Below, in pieces: positions 17,991-25,533 of a DNA stretch of 64,000 bases. Positions within the stretch are counted from its first letter, which is position 1. The number at the start of each line of letters is the position of its first letter. The notes below the pieces were generated by a model. That model was not told the origin of the DNA. It searched no databases and saw only the letters and a list, made by a program, of their open reading frames with translations. The stretch lies in assembly GCA_019638275.1 (NCBI GenBank), contig JAHBUC010000017.1, positions 1-64,000 on the forward strand. The letters run 5' to 3'. The translations under genes and the position numbers were made by a program. Origin of the DNA: Cyclobacteriaceae bacterium. GTDB lineage: Bacteria > Bacteroidota > Bacteroidia > Cytophagales > Cyclobacteriaceae.

Positions 17991-18450
17991 GTATCATCTT
18001 ACATTTTTAAGAACACTGCACAAGCATGGAGTTAAATTCATGATTATTGGCGGTCAGGCTGCCATATATCATGGTGTGCGGAGAAATACCGGTGACCTTG
18101 ATCTACTAGTAGAACCAACAAAAGAAAATGGATCAAGACTACTAAATGCATTTGAAGAGCTTAAGTTAATCATTGATGATCTTAAACCAGAAGAATTTGA
18201 GCAGCAATTATTTCTTGGATTGGGCTTTGAACCAGATGCAGTAGATATCTTAACCGTTACTCCCGGAATAGATTTTAATTTGGCATGGCAAGAGTCCGCA
18301 ATTCTTGAGGATTCAGACACAAAAATTCACATCATTGCCCTTGATGATCTCATTAAAAACAAGGAATCAATGAGCAGATCAGGAGAAAAAGAATTACTGG
18401 ATAAATATGACGCTGCTGTATTAAAAAAAATAAAACAGCAAAAATTCTGA
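17974..18450 (+). CDS. Nucleotidyltransferase-fold protein (AbiEii/DUF6036-like)
   Basis: This 158-residue protein carries the nucleotidyltransferase signature GG...(G)DxD: IIGGQAAIYHG followed by NTGDLDLLV (near residues 26-48). The C-terminal LDDLIKNKESMSRSGEKELL is the helix typical of AbiEii/DUF6036-type proteins. Some relatives are toxins that add nucleotides to tRNA or partner proteins; others have no assigned role. The start is a GTG at 17974 inside the preceding small gene. Its stop is one base from the stop of the convergent formate-THF ligase gene. No AbiEi-type antitoxin gene is adjacent. Confidence 0.75.
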   Translation: MSIFSKYHLTFLRTLHKHGVKFMIIGGQAAIYHGVRRNTGDLDLLVEPTKENGSRLLNAFEELKLIIDDLKPEEFEQQLFLGLGFEPDAVDILTVTPGIDFNLAWQESAILEDSDTKIHIIALDDLIKNKESMSRSGEKELLDKYDAAVLKKIKQQKF

Positions 18451-18451
18451 C

Positions 18452-20128
18452 CTACGACAATCCACTTATCCTTCCATCATTATCAATATCCATCCCCAAT
18501 GCAGCGGGAACATTCGGTAAGCCTGGCATGCGCAGAATATCTCCCGTAATCGGGATAACGAAACCCGCTCCGGCAGCTACTTCAATTTCACGCACGGTGA
18601 TTATAAAATCCTTTGGACGGCCCAGTTTTTTAGCATCATCTGAAAAACTGTTTTGTGTTTTGGCAATGCAAACCGGAACGCCATTTAAACCGATCCGCTC
18701 AATCTTCTTTAAGTTCTGTTTTGCTTTGGGTAAAAACTCTACATCCTTCGCACCATAAATTTTTACCGCCACCGTTCTGATTTTTTCTTCCATGGATGAT
18801 TTCCAATCATACACGGGCCAATACTTTCCATGAAAGTTATCGGCAGCTTCCGTAACTTTTTTGGCCAGATCAACCATACCTGTCCCACCTTTTTCCCAGC
18901 CTTCCGAAAGAGCAATGTCGACACCCAGTGATTCACATTTTTGAATCACCCACTGAAGTTCTTCATCTGAATCCGTAACAAACTTATTCAAGGATACCAC
19001 AGCAGGCACACCAAATATTTTTGTGTTCTCAATGTGTTTTTCAAGATTGGCAAAACCCGTCTCAAGCGCTTTCACGTTTGGTTTGGTTAATTCCTCACGG
19101 GAAACGCCACCATGATATTTCAGTGCACGAATGGTAGCCACCAACACGATGGCATGCGGAGAGTAATCGCCATAGCCGCAAACAATATCGATAAATTTCT
19201 CAGCGCCAAGATCAGATCCAAAGCCTGCTTCGGTTATAACATAATCAGACAAACTCATGCCCATCCGTGTAGCAATAATGGAGTTTGCGCCTTGCGCGAT
19301 GTTGCCAAACGGCCCGCCATGAATGATGGCCGGATTACCTTCCAATGTTTGCACCAGGTTTGGCTTGATGGCATCTTTCAACAACAATGCTACCGCGCCT
19401 TGTGCATTCAGGTCGCGGGCGAAAACCGCTTTTTGTGCATAGGTATCGCCTATATAAATATTCCCGATTTTTTCTTTCAGGTCATTCATGTCTTTCGCGA
19501 GACAAATAATGGCCATAATTTCAGAAGCAGCGGTAATATTAAATCCTGTTTCGCGGATCATCCCGCCATTCTTTCCTCCTAAACCAGTAATCATGTTACG
19601 CAGCGCACGATCATTCATATCCATCACACGCTTCCATTCTACGGTGCGCGGGTCAATGCCTAATCCGCCACCGGGTTTTTGAATGTCGTTATCAATTAAA
19701 GCCGCCAGCAGGTTGTTAGCCTTTTCAATGGCAGCAAAGTCACCGGTAAAATGCAGGTTAATATCTTCCATCGGCACAACCTGTGAATATCCACCACCCG
19801 CTGCACCGCCCTTCATGCCAAACACAGGACCTAATGATGGCTCACGCAATACCACCGTGGTTTTCTTTCCGATTTTATTCATCCCCTCACACAAGCCGAT
19901 TGATGTAGTCGTTTTACCTTCACCGGCCGGAGTAGGTGTCATGGCTGTAACCAGAATCAGTTTGTTCTTTTTTCGGTTGGATTCATTGATAAGCTTGAGC
20001 GGAAGCTTGGCTTTGTATTTTCCATACAATTCAAGATCATCATCTGCGATATTAAGTTTTGCGGCAATTTTTTGGATGGGTTTCAGGGTAGCCGCTTGTG
20101 CAATTTCTAGATCGGTTTTGTACGCCAT
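18452..20128 (-). CDS. fhs: Formate-tetrahydrofolate ligase
   Basis: This 558-residue protein is full length for the family. It joins formate to tetrahydrofolate using ATP, making 10-formyl-THF for purine synthesis and one-carbon metabolism. The P-loop TPTPAGEGKTTTSIGL lies near residue 64. Other family stretches are REPSLGPVFGMKGGAAGGGY and the C-terminal GFVIPITGDILRMPGLP. Together with formate dehydrogenase it can direct formate either to CO2 and NADH or into the folate pool. It is divergent from trmN6. Confidence 0.95.
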   Translation of the reverse strand: MAYKTDLEIAQAATLKPIQKIAAKLNIADDDLELYGKYKAKLPLKLINESNRKKNKLILVTAMTPTPAGEGKTTTSIGLCEGMNKIGKKTTVVLREPSLGPVFGMKGGAAGGGYSQVVPMEDINLHFTGDFAAIEKANNLLAALIDNDIQKPGGGLGIDPRTVEWKRVMDMNDRALRNMITGLGGKNGGMIRETGFNITAASEIMAIICLAKDMNDLKEKIGNIYIGDTYAQKAVFARDLNAQGAVALLLKDAIKPNLVQTLEGNPAIIHGGPFGNIAQGANSIIATRMGMSLSDYVITEAGFGSDLGAEKFIDIVCGYGDYSPHAIVLVATIRALKYHGGVSREELTKPNVKALETGFANLEKHIENTKIFGVPAVVSLNKFVTDSDEELQWVIQKCESLGVDIALSEGWEKGGTGMVDLAKKVTEAADNFHGKYWPVYDWKSSMEEKIRTVAVKIYGAKDVEFLPKAKQNLKKIERIGLNGVPVCIAKTQNSFSDDAKKLGRPKDFIITVREIEVAAGAGFVIPITGDILRMPGLPNVPAALGMDIDNDGRISGLS

Positions 20129-20203
20129 AGGAAATGAATTAAACCGTTCGAAAGTTAAAACTATTTACATTGTAACCTAAATGACGATTGTCAGTTCCGG
20201 ATT

Positions 20204-20923
20204 ATGAAGCGCATAAAACCCGATCAATTCCATTTTAAAAAATTCTCAGTTACCCATAAACGGAGCAGCATGAAGGTGGGCACCGATGGTGTTTTGCTGG
20301 GCGCATGGGTTAACGTGACCAACGTTACTTCTATGCTGGATATTGGTACAGGTACTGGCGTGATTGCCTTGATGCTTGCACAACGCACACCTTCATACGT
20401 ACAGGTTGATGCTGTTGAACTTAACCCGGATGCTTGTTTCGATGCCCAGGAAAACTTTTCTCAATCTCCGTGGCGGGAACGACTGCATCTTCATGCCCAG
20501 GCCATTCAGACTTTCGCTACTGAAAAAACATACGATCTCATTGTTTCCAATCCTCCCTACTTCAACAACAGCTACAAACCACCCGATTTACACCGCACCA
20601 CCGCACGACATACCGAACAACTCAGCTTTGAAGAACTGCTATCGGCTGTGCTGCGCTTTTTGAACGCTAGCGGACGGTTTGCTGTGGTGCTTCCGGTAAC
20701 TGAGGGGCGGGGTTTTGAAAAGTTGGCGATGGACAAAGCGTTGTATTGTATTCGAAATTGGAACTTCCGTACCAGAAAAAACAAACCGGTTGAGCGCCTT
20801 TTAATGGAATTCTCTAAAGAAAACCGGACATGCGAAACCGGGGAAATTCTGCTGTACGAATCGGGAGAAATTTGGTCTGATGAGTACCAAAACCTGATGA
20901 AAGACTTCTATCTGAAAGCTTAG
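20204..20923 (+). CDS. trmN6: tRNA1(Val) (adenine(37)-N6)-methyltransferase
   Basis: This 239-residue class I SAM-dependent methyltransferase has motif I LDIGTGTGVIALMLAQ and the N6-adenine catalytic motif NPPYF (in VSNPPYFNNS). The N-terminal FSVTHKRSSMKVGTDGVLLG is typical of TrmN6/YfiC, which methylates A37 of tRNA-Val. The length matches the family. A close relative such as PrmC is less likely because of the KVGTDGVLLGAW segment. Confidence 0.88.
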   Translation: MKRIKPDQFHFKKFSVTHKRSSMKVGTDGVLLGAWVNVTNVTSMLDIGTGTGVIALMLAQRTPSYVQVDAVELNPDACFDAQENFSQSPWRERLHLHAQAIQTFATEKTYDLIVSNPPYFNNSYKPPDLHRTTARHTEQLSFEELLSAVLRFLNASGRFAVVLPVTEGRGFEKLAMDKALYCIRNWNFRTRKNKPVERLLMEFSKENRTCETGEILLYESGEIWSDEYQNLMKDFYLKA

Positions 20924-21046
20924 GCCAAATTAAATTAACTGATTATCAGTATGTTATAAAATATAAAATAGATGTTTAAACATTTATTTTTCAGATTGTG
21001 TTAAGCTTACATGTTCAAAAACTGATTAAACAACCAAAAACTCATT

Positions 21047-21628
21047 ATGAAAAAGATTTCTGTTTTAATGATGGCGCTGCTGGTAAGTGGCAGCATGTTG
21101 GCGCAAAGTACCTGGAGTATTGACAAGGTACACTCTAAGATCGGTTTCAGCGTATCGCACATGGTGGTATCTGAAACAGAGGGTTCTTTTAAAGATTACA
21201 CTGGTTCGGTAATATCTAAAACTGATGATTTCAATGGAGCTGAAGTATCTTTTACAGCTAAAGTTGCTTCTATCAATACTGAAAATGAAAGACGCGATGG
21301 TCACCTGAAATCAGCAGATTTTTTTGATGCTGAGAAATTCCCTGAAATCAGCTTTAAAGGAAACCTGGTAAAAGAAGGCACTAAGTATAAGTTGAAAGGT
21401 GATTTCACCATGAAAGGTGTTACCAAGAAAGTTGAATTTAATGTTACCTATGGTGGTAAAATCGATACCGGCCGTGGCGAAAAAGCAGGCTTCAAGGTAT
21501 CGGGTGTTATCAACCGTCAGGATTATGGCGTAAACTGGGCCAACAAATTGGCCAGTGGCGAAATGGTAGTAGGTGATGATGTAAGTTTGAATATTAAGAT
21601 TGAATTGGATAAGCAGCCAAATAGCTAA
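21047..21628 (+). CDS. YceI family secreted protein
   Basis: This 193-residue protein has a cleavable signal peptide (MKKISVLMMALLVSGSMLAQ). The mature part has the YceI lipocalin-like fold: WSIDKVHSKIGFSVSHMVV, then GHLKSADFFDAEKFPEISF and the C-terminal VGDDVSLNIKIEL. YceI proteins are periplasmic and bind isoprenoid-type lipids; exact roles vary. The gene is alone between trmN6 and marR, with a good terminator behind it. The upstream region is very AT-rich but has only an imperfect -7 element (TATTTTTC at 20985-20992). Confidence 0.9.
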   Translation: MKKISVLMMALLVSGSMLAQSTWSIDKVHSKIGFSVSHMVVSETEGSFKDYTGSVISKTDDFNGAEVSFTAKVASINTENERRDGHLKSADFFDAEKFPEISFKGNLVKEGTKYKLKGDFTMKGVTKKVEFNVTYGGKIDTGRGEKAGFKVSGVINRQDYGVNWANKLASGEMVVGDDVSLNIKIELDKQPNS

Positions 21629-21639
21629 TCCAGCAAATG

Positions 21640-21708
21640 AAAGGCTGTTTCAATTTAAGTTTGTCGAATGAACAGGCAAACGTCTTTGAAGCAGCCTTTT
21701 TCTTTTCT
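21640..21708 (+). terminator. Rho-independent terminator after the YceI gene
   Basis: AAAGGCTGTTTCAA (21640-21653) pairs with TTGAAGCAGCCTTT (21686-21699) over 14 positions with one G-U pair and a 32-base loop. The tail is TTTTCTTTTC. It lies 12 bases after the stop codon and just before the MarR gene. Confidence 0.75.
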
Positions 21709-21713
21709 ACACG

Positions 21714-22154
21714 ATGAAGATTGAAGACGAAATAAAGCAGCAAAAATTTGTTAATCCGCATCAAAAGGCGGTGATCAATTTGTTATTTACTTCCAACTGG
21801 CTGGTAAACCAACAGCAACACTACTTCAAATCCTTCGGCATTACCGGGCAGCAGTTCAATGTACTGCGCATTTTAAAGGGGCAACATCCCAACAGCATTT
21901 CGGCTAAAGAAATCAAATCGAGAATGCTGGATAAGAATTCTGACATGTCACGCATGCTTGACAGGCTCAGTGCGAAAAATCTGATTGTAAAAAAATCATG
22001 CCCGAAGGACAAGCGCGCCAGCGATGTAAACATCACAGAGGCTGGCCTTGAATTACTCAAAAAAATGCAACAGCAGGAAGTGGATCGCTTCCTGAACCTA
22101 TCCGATACAGAAGCGGAGCAGCTTAGCAACTTGCTGGATAAAAGTCGGGGATAG
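21714..22154 (+). CDS. MarR family transcriptional regulator
   Basis: This 146-residue protein has the winged-helix layout of MarR: recognition-helix region SAKEIKSRMLDKNSDMSRMLDRL and the wing KKSCPKDKRASDVNITEAG. In many Bacteroidota a MarR gene of this type lies next to a yceI gene, which suggests it controls the neighbour; here it follows by about 85 bases with a terminator between. The ligand is unknown. Its stop directly abuts the stop of the convergent peptidase gene. Confidence 0.88.
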   Translation: MKIEDEIKQQKFVNPHQKAVINLLFTSNWLVNQQQHYFKSFGITGQQFNVLRILKGQHPNSISAKEIKSRMLDKNSDMSRMLDRLSAKNLIVKKSCPKDKRASDVNITEAGLELLKKMQQQEVDRFLNLSDTEAEQLSNLLDKSRG

Positions 22155-23879
22155 TTATTTCAATTTCTCCAACTCCTGCTTCACAAATTCCATCAATTCA
22201 CTGATGTACGCACGACTGAAATCAAACCGGATATTGGCAGCTGCATATACTTCCGGAATAGATTTCATATAACCCAACTTCAAGGCGTTAAGGTAGCCCT
22301 CCAATCCCTTCTGCTTGTCCTGTTTGTAGTTTCGCCAGATGGCCACCGCCCCAAGTTGCGCCATGCCATATTCAATGTAATAGAAGGGCACTTCATATAA
22401 ATGAAGTTGCTTCTGCCACAGGTAATCCTTTGCCTCCTCTTGCCCCTTCCAATCGGTAACGGTGTCGCTGAATTGATTCAGGATCGCATTCCAGTTTTCC
22501 TTTCGTTCTTCCAACGAATGATTCGGATGCTCATAAATCCAATGTTGGAATTTATCAATGGTGGCTACCCACGGCAACGTTTCCAGAATATCTTCCAGGT
22601 GTTCGCGCTTGGCACGTTTCAAATCATCTTCATTCGTGAAAAAAATATCCCAGGCATCCATTGAAATCAATTCCATCGACATGGAGGCCAGTTCAGCCAC
22701 TTCCGAAGGTGTTGATTTAAAATCATTGAGCGTAAGATCACGCGTTAAGAAATTATGCACCGCATGCCCACCTTCATGCATAATGGTAACCATGTCGCGC
22801 AAGGTTGATGTAGCATTCATAAAAATAAACGGCACGCCAATTTCTGCCAACGGATAATTGTAACCTCCCGGAGCTTTTCCCTTTCGTGATTCCAGGTCAA
22901 GATGCCCCATGGCGTTCATGATACTCAAACATTGGCCGAGATACGGATCAATTCTGCGAAAGCTTTCAATCGTTTTGTCTGTTAAGTCTTTGCCATTTTC
23001 AAATGCTTTAAGCGGATTCTTTCCTTCCGGATCAACGGCTTTGTCCCACGGCTTTAGCGGATCAACACCTAGCAAGTTTTTACGCTCAACAACGAGTGCA
23101 TTCTGAATGGGTACAACTTCCGCAGCCACCGACTCATGAAAATCAAAACAATCCTGCGGAGTATAATCGAAGCGTCCCATTGCGGTAAACATATAATCAC
23201 GAAAGTTTTTAAAACCTGCGTTCACAGCCACCCAGTGCCGAAGATCAATCAACTTCGTGAACAATTCATCCAGCGCTTGCTTATCCTGCAATCTTCGGCT
23301 GGAGATTTTATGATATACCCGCTCGCGTTCCTCACGGTTAACCGACATAAGTTTTACCGATGCCTGCTGAAGTGTAAGCTCTTTTCCATCCAGTTCCACC
23401 ATCATGGCGCCTGCAAGGGTATTGTATTTCTGCTGCTCCAGGCTAAGTTCAGTAAACAACGGAATATTTTCTTCGCGGAAAATTTCAATATCCTTCTTCA
23501 GGTTCCGGATCATGATATCATAGCCGGTTTCATAAGCCAGCATATCAAGAAACTCACTAGCCGCAGCTTTGCGGTTTAACTGATCGGATACCGGGGCGAT
23601 TTTAGGCTGAATGTTCTCCACAAAATCCTGGTAGGCCTTACTATACGTTTCATTTTCGGTAAAGCGGGTCATGTTGATGTAGCGCCAGGCAAAATCTTCA
23701 CTGATTACACTTTCCAGTTCGCTGCGATCACGCAACCAGTCTTTCAGCCCATCAATGGAAGTAATTTCCCTTTCCAGAAGCTTATCGAAATAAGGCTTCA
23801 ATTGCTCCCATCCGGTAACGGTAAACGTTTCCGGTAAAAATTTTCGGATTGGGCGTTCTAACTTCTCTGCTGCTACCAT
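22155..23879 (-). CDS. pepF: M3 family oligoendopeptidase
   Basis: This 574-residue zinc metallopeptidase has the M3 motif HEGGH at residues 368-372, inside TIMHEGGHAVHNFL. A third ligand is expected in the following helix (SEVAELASMSMELIS). No signal peptide is seen, so it should act on oligopeptides in the cytoplasm. The length and the C-terminal aromatic-rich region (FYYIEYGMAQLGAVAIWRNY) match the PepF group. A -7 promoter element lies 37 bases upstream. Confidence 0.9.
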   Translation of the reverse strand: MVAAEKLERPIRKFLPETFTVTGWEQLKPYFDKLLEREITSIDGLKDWLRDRSELESVISEDFAWRYINMTRFTENETYSKAYQDFVENIQPKIAPVSDQLNRKAAASEFLDMLAYETGYDIMIRNLKKDIEIFREENIPLFTELSLEQQKYNTLAGAMMVELDGKELTLQQASVKLMSVNREERERVYHKISSRRLQDKQALDELFTKLIDLRHWVAVNAGFKNFRDYMFTAMGRFDYTPQDCFDFHESVAAEVVPIQNALVVERKNLLGVDPLKPWDKAVDPEGKNPLKAFENGKDLTDKTIESFRRIDPYLGQCLSIMNAMGHLDLESRKGKAPGGYNYPLAEIGVPFIFMNATSTLRDMVTIMHEGGHAVHNFLTRDLTLNDFKSTPSEVAELASMSMELISMDAWDIFFTNEDDLKRAKREHLEDILETLPWVATIDKFQHWIYEHPNHSLEERKENWNAILNQFSDTVTDWKGQEEAKDYLWQKQLHLYEVPFYYIEYGMAQLGAVAIWRNYKQDKQKGLEGYLNALKLGYMKSIPEVYAAANIRFDFSRAYISELMEFVKQELEKLK

Positions 23880-23915
23880 GTGTAAATAGTTTTAATCCGC
23901 TTATATTGAATCACG

Positions 23916-23923
23916 CAAAAATA
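23916..23923 (-). promoter_or_regulatory. -7 element TATTTTTG for the oligoendopeptidase gene
   Basis: On the minus strand TATTTTTG matches TAnnTTTG and ends 37 bases before the ATG at 23879. No TTTG is visible at the proper -33 distance, so this is only a candidate. Confidence 0.4.
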
Positions 23924-23967
23924 AACCGATTTGCCATACTGATCTTTCCACCTGTAAAATTATTACC

Positions 23968-24951
23968 ATGCGATTTTCCATACCCATACTTCTTGCTGTT
24001 TTGCTCCAGGCCTGTTCCACTGCTGATGAAAATAAGATCGGTTCCATTGAACGACTGGATGCTGAATTGGACAACATTCTTGACCAAAACACTCCCATTG
24101 AGATTTTGGCCGATGGTTTTATCTGGAGTGAAGGCCCGGTTTGGGTTGAGGAGCATAATATGTTGCTGTTTTCGGATGTACCGAAAAACACAATTTACAA
24201 ATGGACTAGCGAGAACAAAGTAGAGGTTTACCTCGCCCCCTCCGGGTTTACAGGAACAGAAACGCTTAGCAGAGAACCGGGTTCAAACGGCCTGCTACTT
24301 GATAAAAAGGGAAAACTTGTCCTTTGCCAGCATGGTGACAGGCGCATGGCGTATATGGATGCACCGTTAGACAACCCCCAATCAAATTTTATAACCTTAG
24401 CCGATCGTTACGATGGAAAACGGTTTAATAGCCCGAATGATGCAGTTTACTACAATGATGAACTTTACTTTACCGATCCGCCCTATGGTTTACCAAGGCA
24501 AGATGGTGATCCTACGAAAGAAATTCCGTTTCAGGGTGTGTATAAAGTAAGTAAAGATGGCGCTGTAACCCTGTTGATTGATTCACTTACAAGGCCAAAC
24601 GGTATTGCTTTTACACCGACAGGCGAAATGATTGTTGCGAATTCAGATGGGCAAAAAGCCAAGTGGTATAAATATGCATTAAATGACAGTACGGTTTCAG
24701 GTGGAGAAATTTTTTATGATGCCACTGACCTGGTACCCACAGAAAAAGGGCTACCCGATGGATTAAAAATCGATAGCAAGGGAAATATTTTTGCAACCGG
24801 GCCGGGCGGAGTATTTATTTTTAATTCCGCGGGTAAGCTTATTGGAAAAATTAAATTGACAAACGCTTCCGCTAACTGCGCTTTATCAGGTGATGAGAAA
24901 ACACTTTATGTAACGAATCACATGTATGTGTTTAAAATAGCATTAAAATAA
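23968..24951 (+). CDS. SMP-30/gluconolactonase-like lipoprotein
   Basis: This 327-residue protein has a lipoprotein signal (LLAVLLQAC, Cys near residue 18). The mature part is a six-bladed propeller of the SMP-30/gluconolactonase/LRE family. Landmarks are ILADGFIWSEGPVWV, GSNGLLLDKKGKLVLCQHG, RFNSPNDAVYYNDELYFTDPPYG and DSLTRPNGIAFTP. These enzymes are metal-dependent lactonases; the acidic and Asn residues in SPNDA and PNGIA fit metal binding. The location would be periplasmic or outer membrane. The sugar lactone or other substrate is not evident. Confidence 0.87.
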   Translation: MRFSIPILLAVLLQACSTADENKIGSIERLDAELDNILDQNTPIEILADGFIWSEGPVWVEEHNMLLFSDVPKNTIYKWTSENKVEVYLAPSGFTGTETLSREPGSNGLLLDKKGKLVLCQHGDRRMAYMDAPLDNPQSNFITLADRYDGKRFNSPNDAVYYNDELYFTDPPYGLPRQDGDPTKEIPFQGVYKVSKDGAVTLLIDSLTRPNGIAFTPTGEMIVANSDGQKAKWYKYALNDSTVSGGEIFYDATDLVPTEKGLPDGLKIDSKGNIFATGPGGVFIFNSAGKLIGKIKLTNASANCALSGDEKTLYVTNHMYVFKIALK

Positions 24952-24957
24952 TTTCCC

Positions 24958-25248
24958 ATGTTTCGCGGATCCATCTTTACCTTAGGATTTTTACTTTTTT
25001 GTACTTGCACAACATATCCATTAGAAAGAGTGGATTGGAATGGTCAAGAGTTTGTGCAGACCAGTTCTAACGATTCAATTTGGAGCAAAAATATGACTGT
25101 GGTACTAGAATATTATAACGAACCATTCAAGATAAAAGAGGGCACAATTCTCATAAATAAGAAACTCTATAATAACAAAGAACTACTTTACAATTATTCT
25201 AAAAAAGCCAAAGACTCAGTTTGGTTAAAACAAAGCACGCTAAGATGA
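24958..25248 (+). CDS. Small putative lipoprotein, unknown
   Basis: This 96-residue protein starts six bases after the SMP-30 gene. It has a short hydrophobic signal ending in a cysteine-rich lipobox-like stretch (GFLLFCTCTT). The rest is polar and has no motif I recognise. Its stop overlaps the next start as ATGA (25245-25248). The codon use is more AT-rich than that of its neighbours. The close spacing on both sides supports a real gene, but this is an inference from context. Confidence 0.6.
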   Translation: MFRGSIFTLGFLLFCTCTTYPLERVDWNGQEFVQTSSNDSIWSKNMTVVLEYYNEPFKIKEGTILINKKLYNNKELLYNYSKKAKDSVWLKQSTLR

Positions 25249-25496
25249 AACTCCTCATTGACATTATCGGCTGGGCTGGATCGGTTATGGTAATTGCTGC
25301 CTACGGTTTAAACAGCTACCAGAAAATAAAATCAGATTCATTCGGGTTTCTATTATTAAACCTGGTTGGAGGAATTTGCCTGATTATTTACACCGTTTAT
25401 TATTCAGCCTATGCCAACACATTCATCAATGTGGTGTGGGTAATCATTGCTATTCCCGCCATCATTAAACTGATCGGTAAAAAAGAAAGGCAGTGA
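25245..25496 (+). CDS. Small membrane protein, CBU_0592-like
   Basis: This 83-residue protein has three hydrophobic helices: IIGWAGSVMVIAAYGLNSY, then FLLLNLVGGICLIIYTVYYS, then FINVVWVIIAIPAIIKLI. The pattern WxGxxxxxxAY...LN..GG matches the CBU_0592-type small membrane domain, of unknown role. The start is the ATG at 25245, which overlaps the previous stop; a longer frame from 25221 lies inside the upstream gene and is less likely. The stop codon lies within the terminator stem. Confidence 0.7.
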   Translation: MKLLIDIIGWAGSVMVIAAYGLNSYQKIKSDSFGFLLLNLVGGICLIIYTVYYSAYANTFINVVWVIIAIPAIIKLIGKKERQ

Positions 25497-25510
25497 AATC
25501 ACTGCCTCTC
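25481..25510. terminator. Bidirectional terminator between convergent genes
   Basis: AGGCAGTG (25488-25495) pairs with CACTGCCT (25500-25507) around a 4-base loop. On the minus strand it is followed by TTCTTTTTT, a good terminator for the M1 peptidase gene. On the plus strand the tail is only mildly T-rich. The last codons of the small membrane protein are inside it. Confidence 0.7.
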
Positions 25511-25533
25511 TGACTTTTAATTGCTTGACAATC

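Noticed and set aside
20985..20992. TATTTTTC as a promoter for the YceI gene
   Set aside because: One mismatch in the -7 element, no TTTG at -33, and the leader would be over 50 bases; too weak to list.
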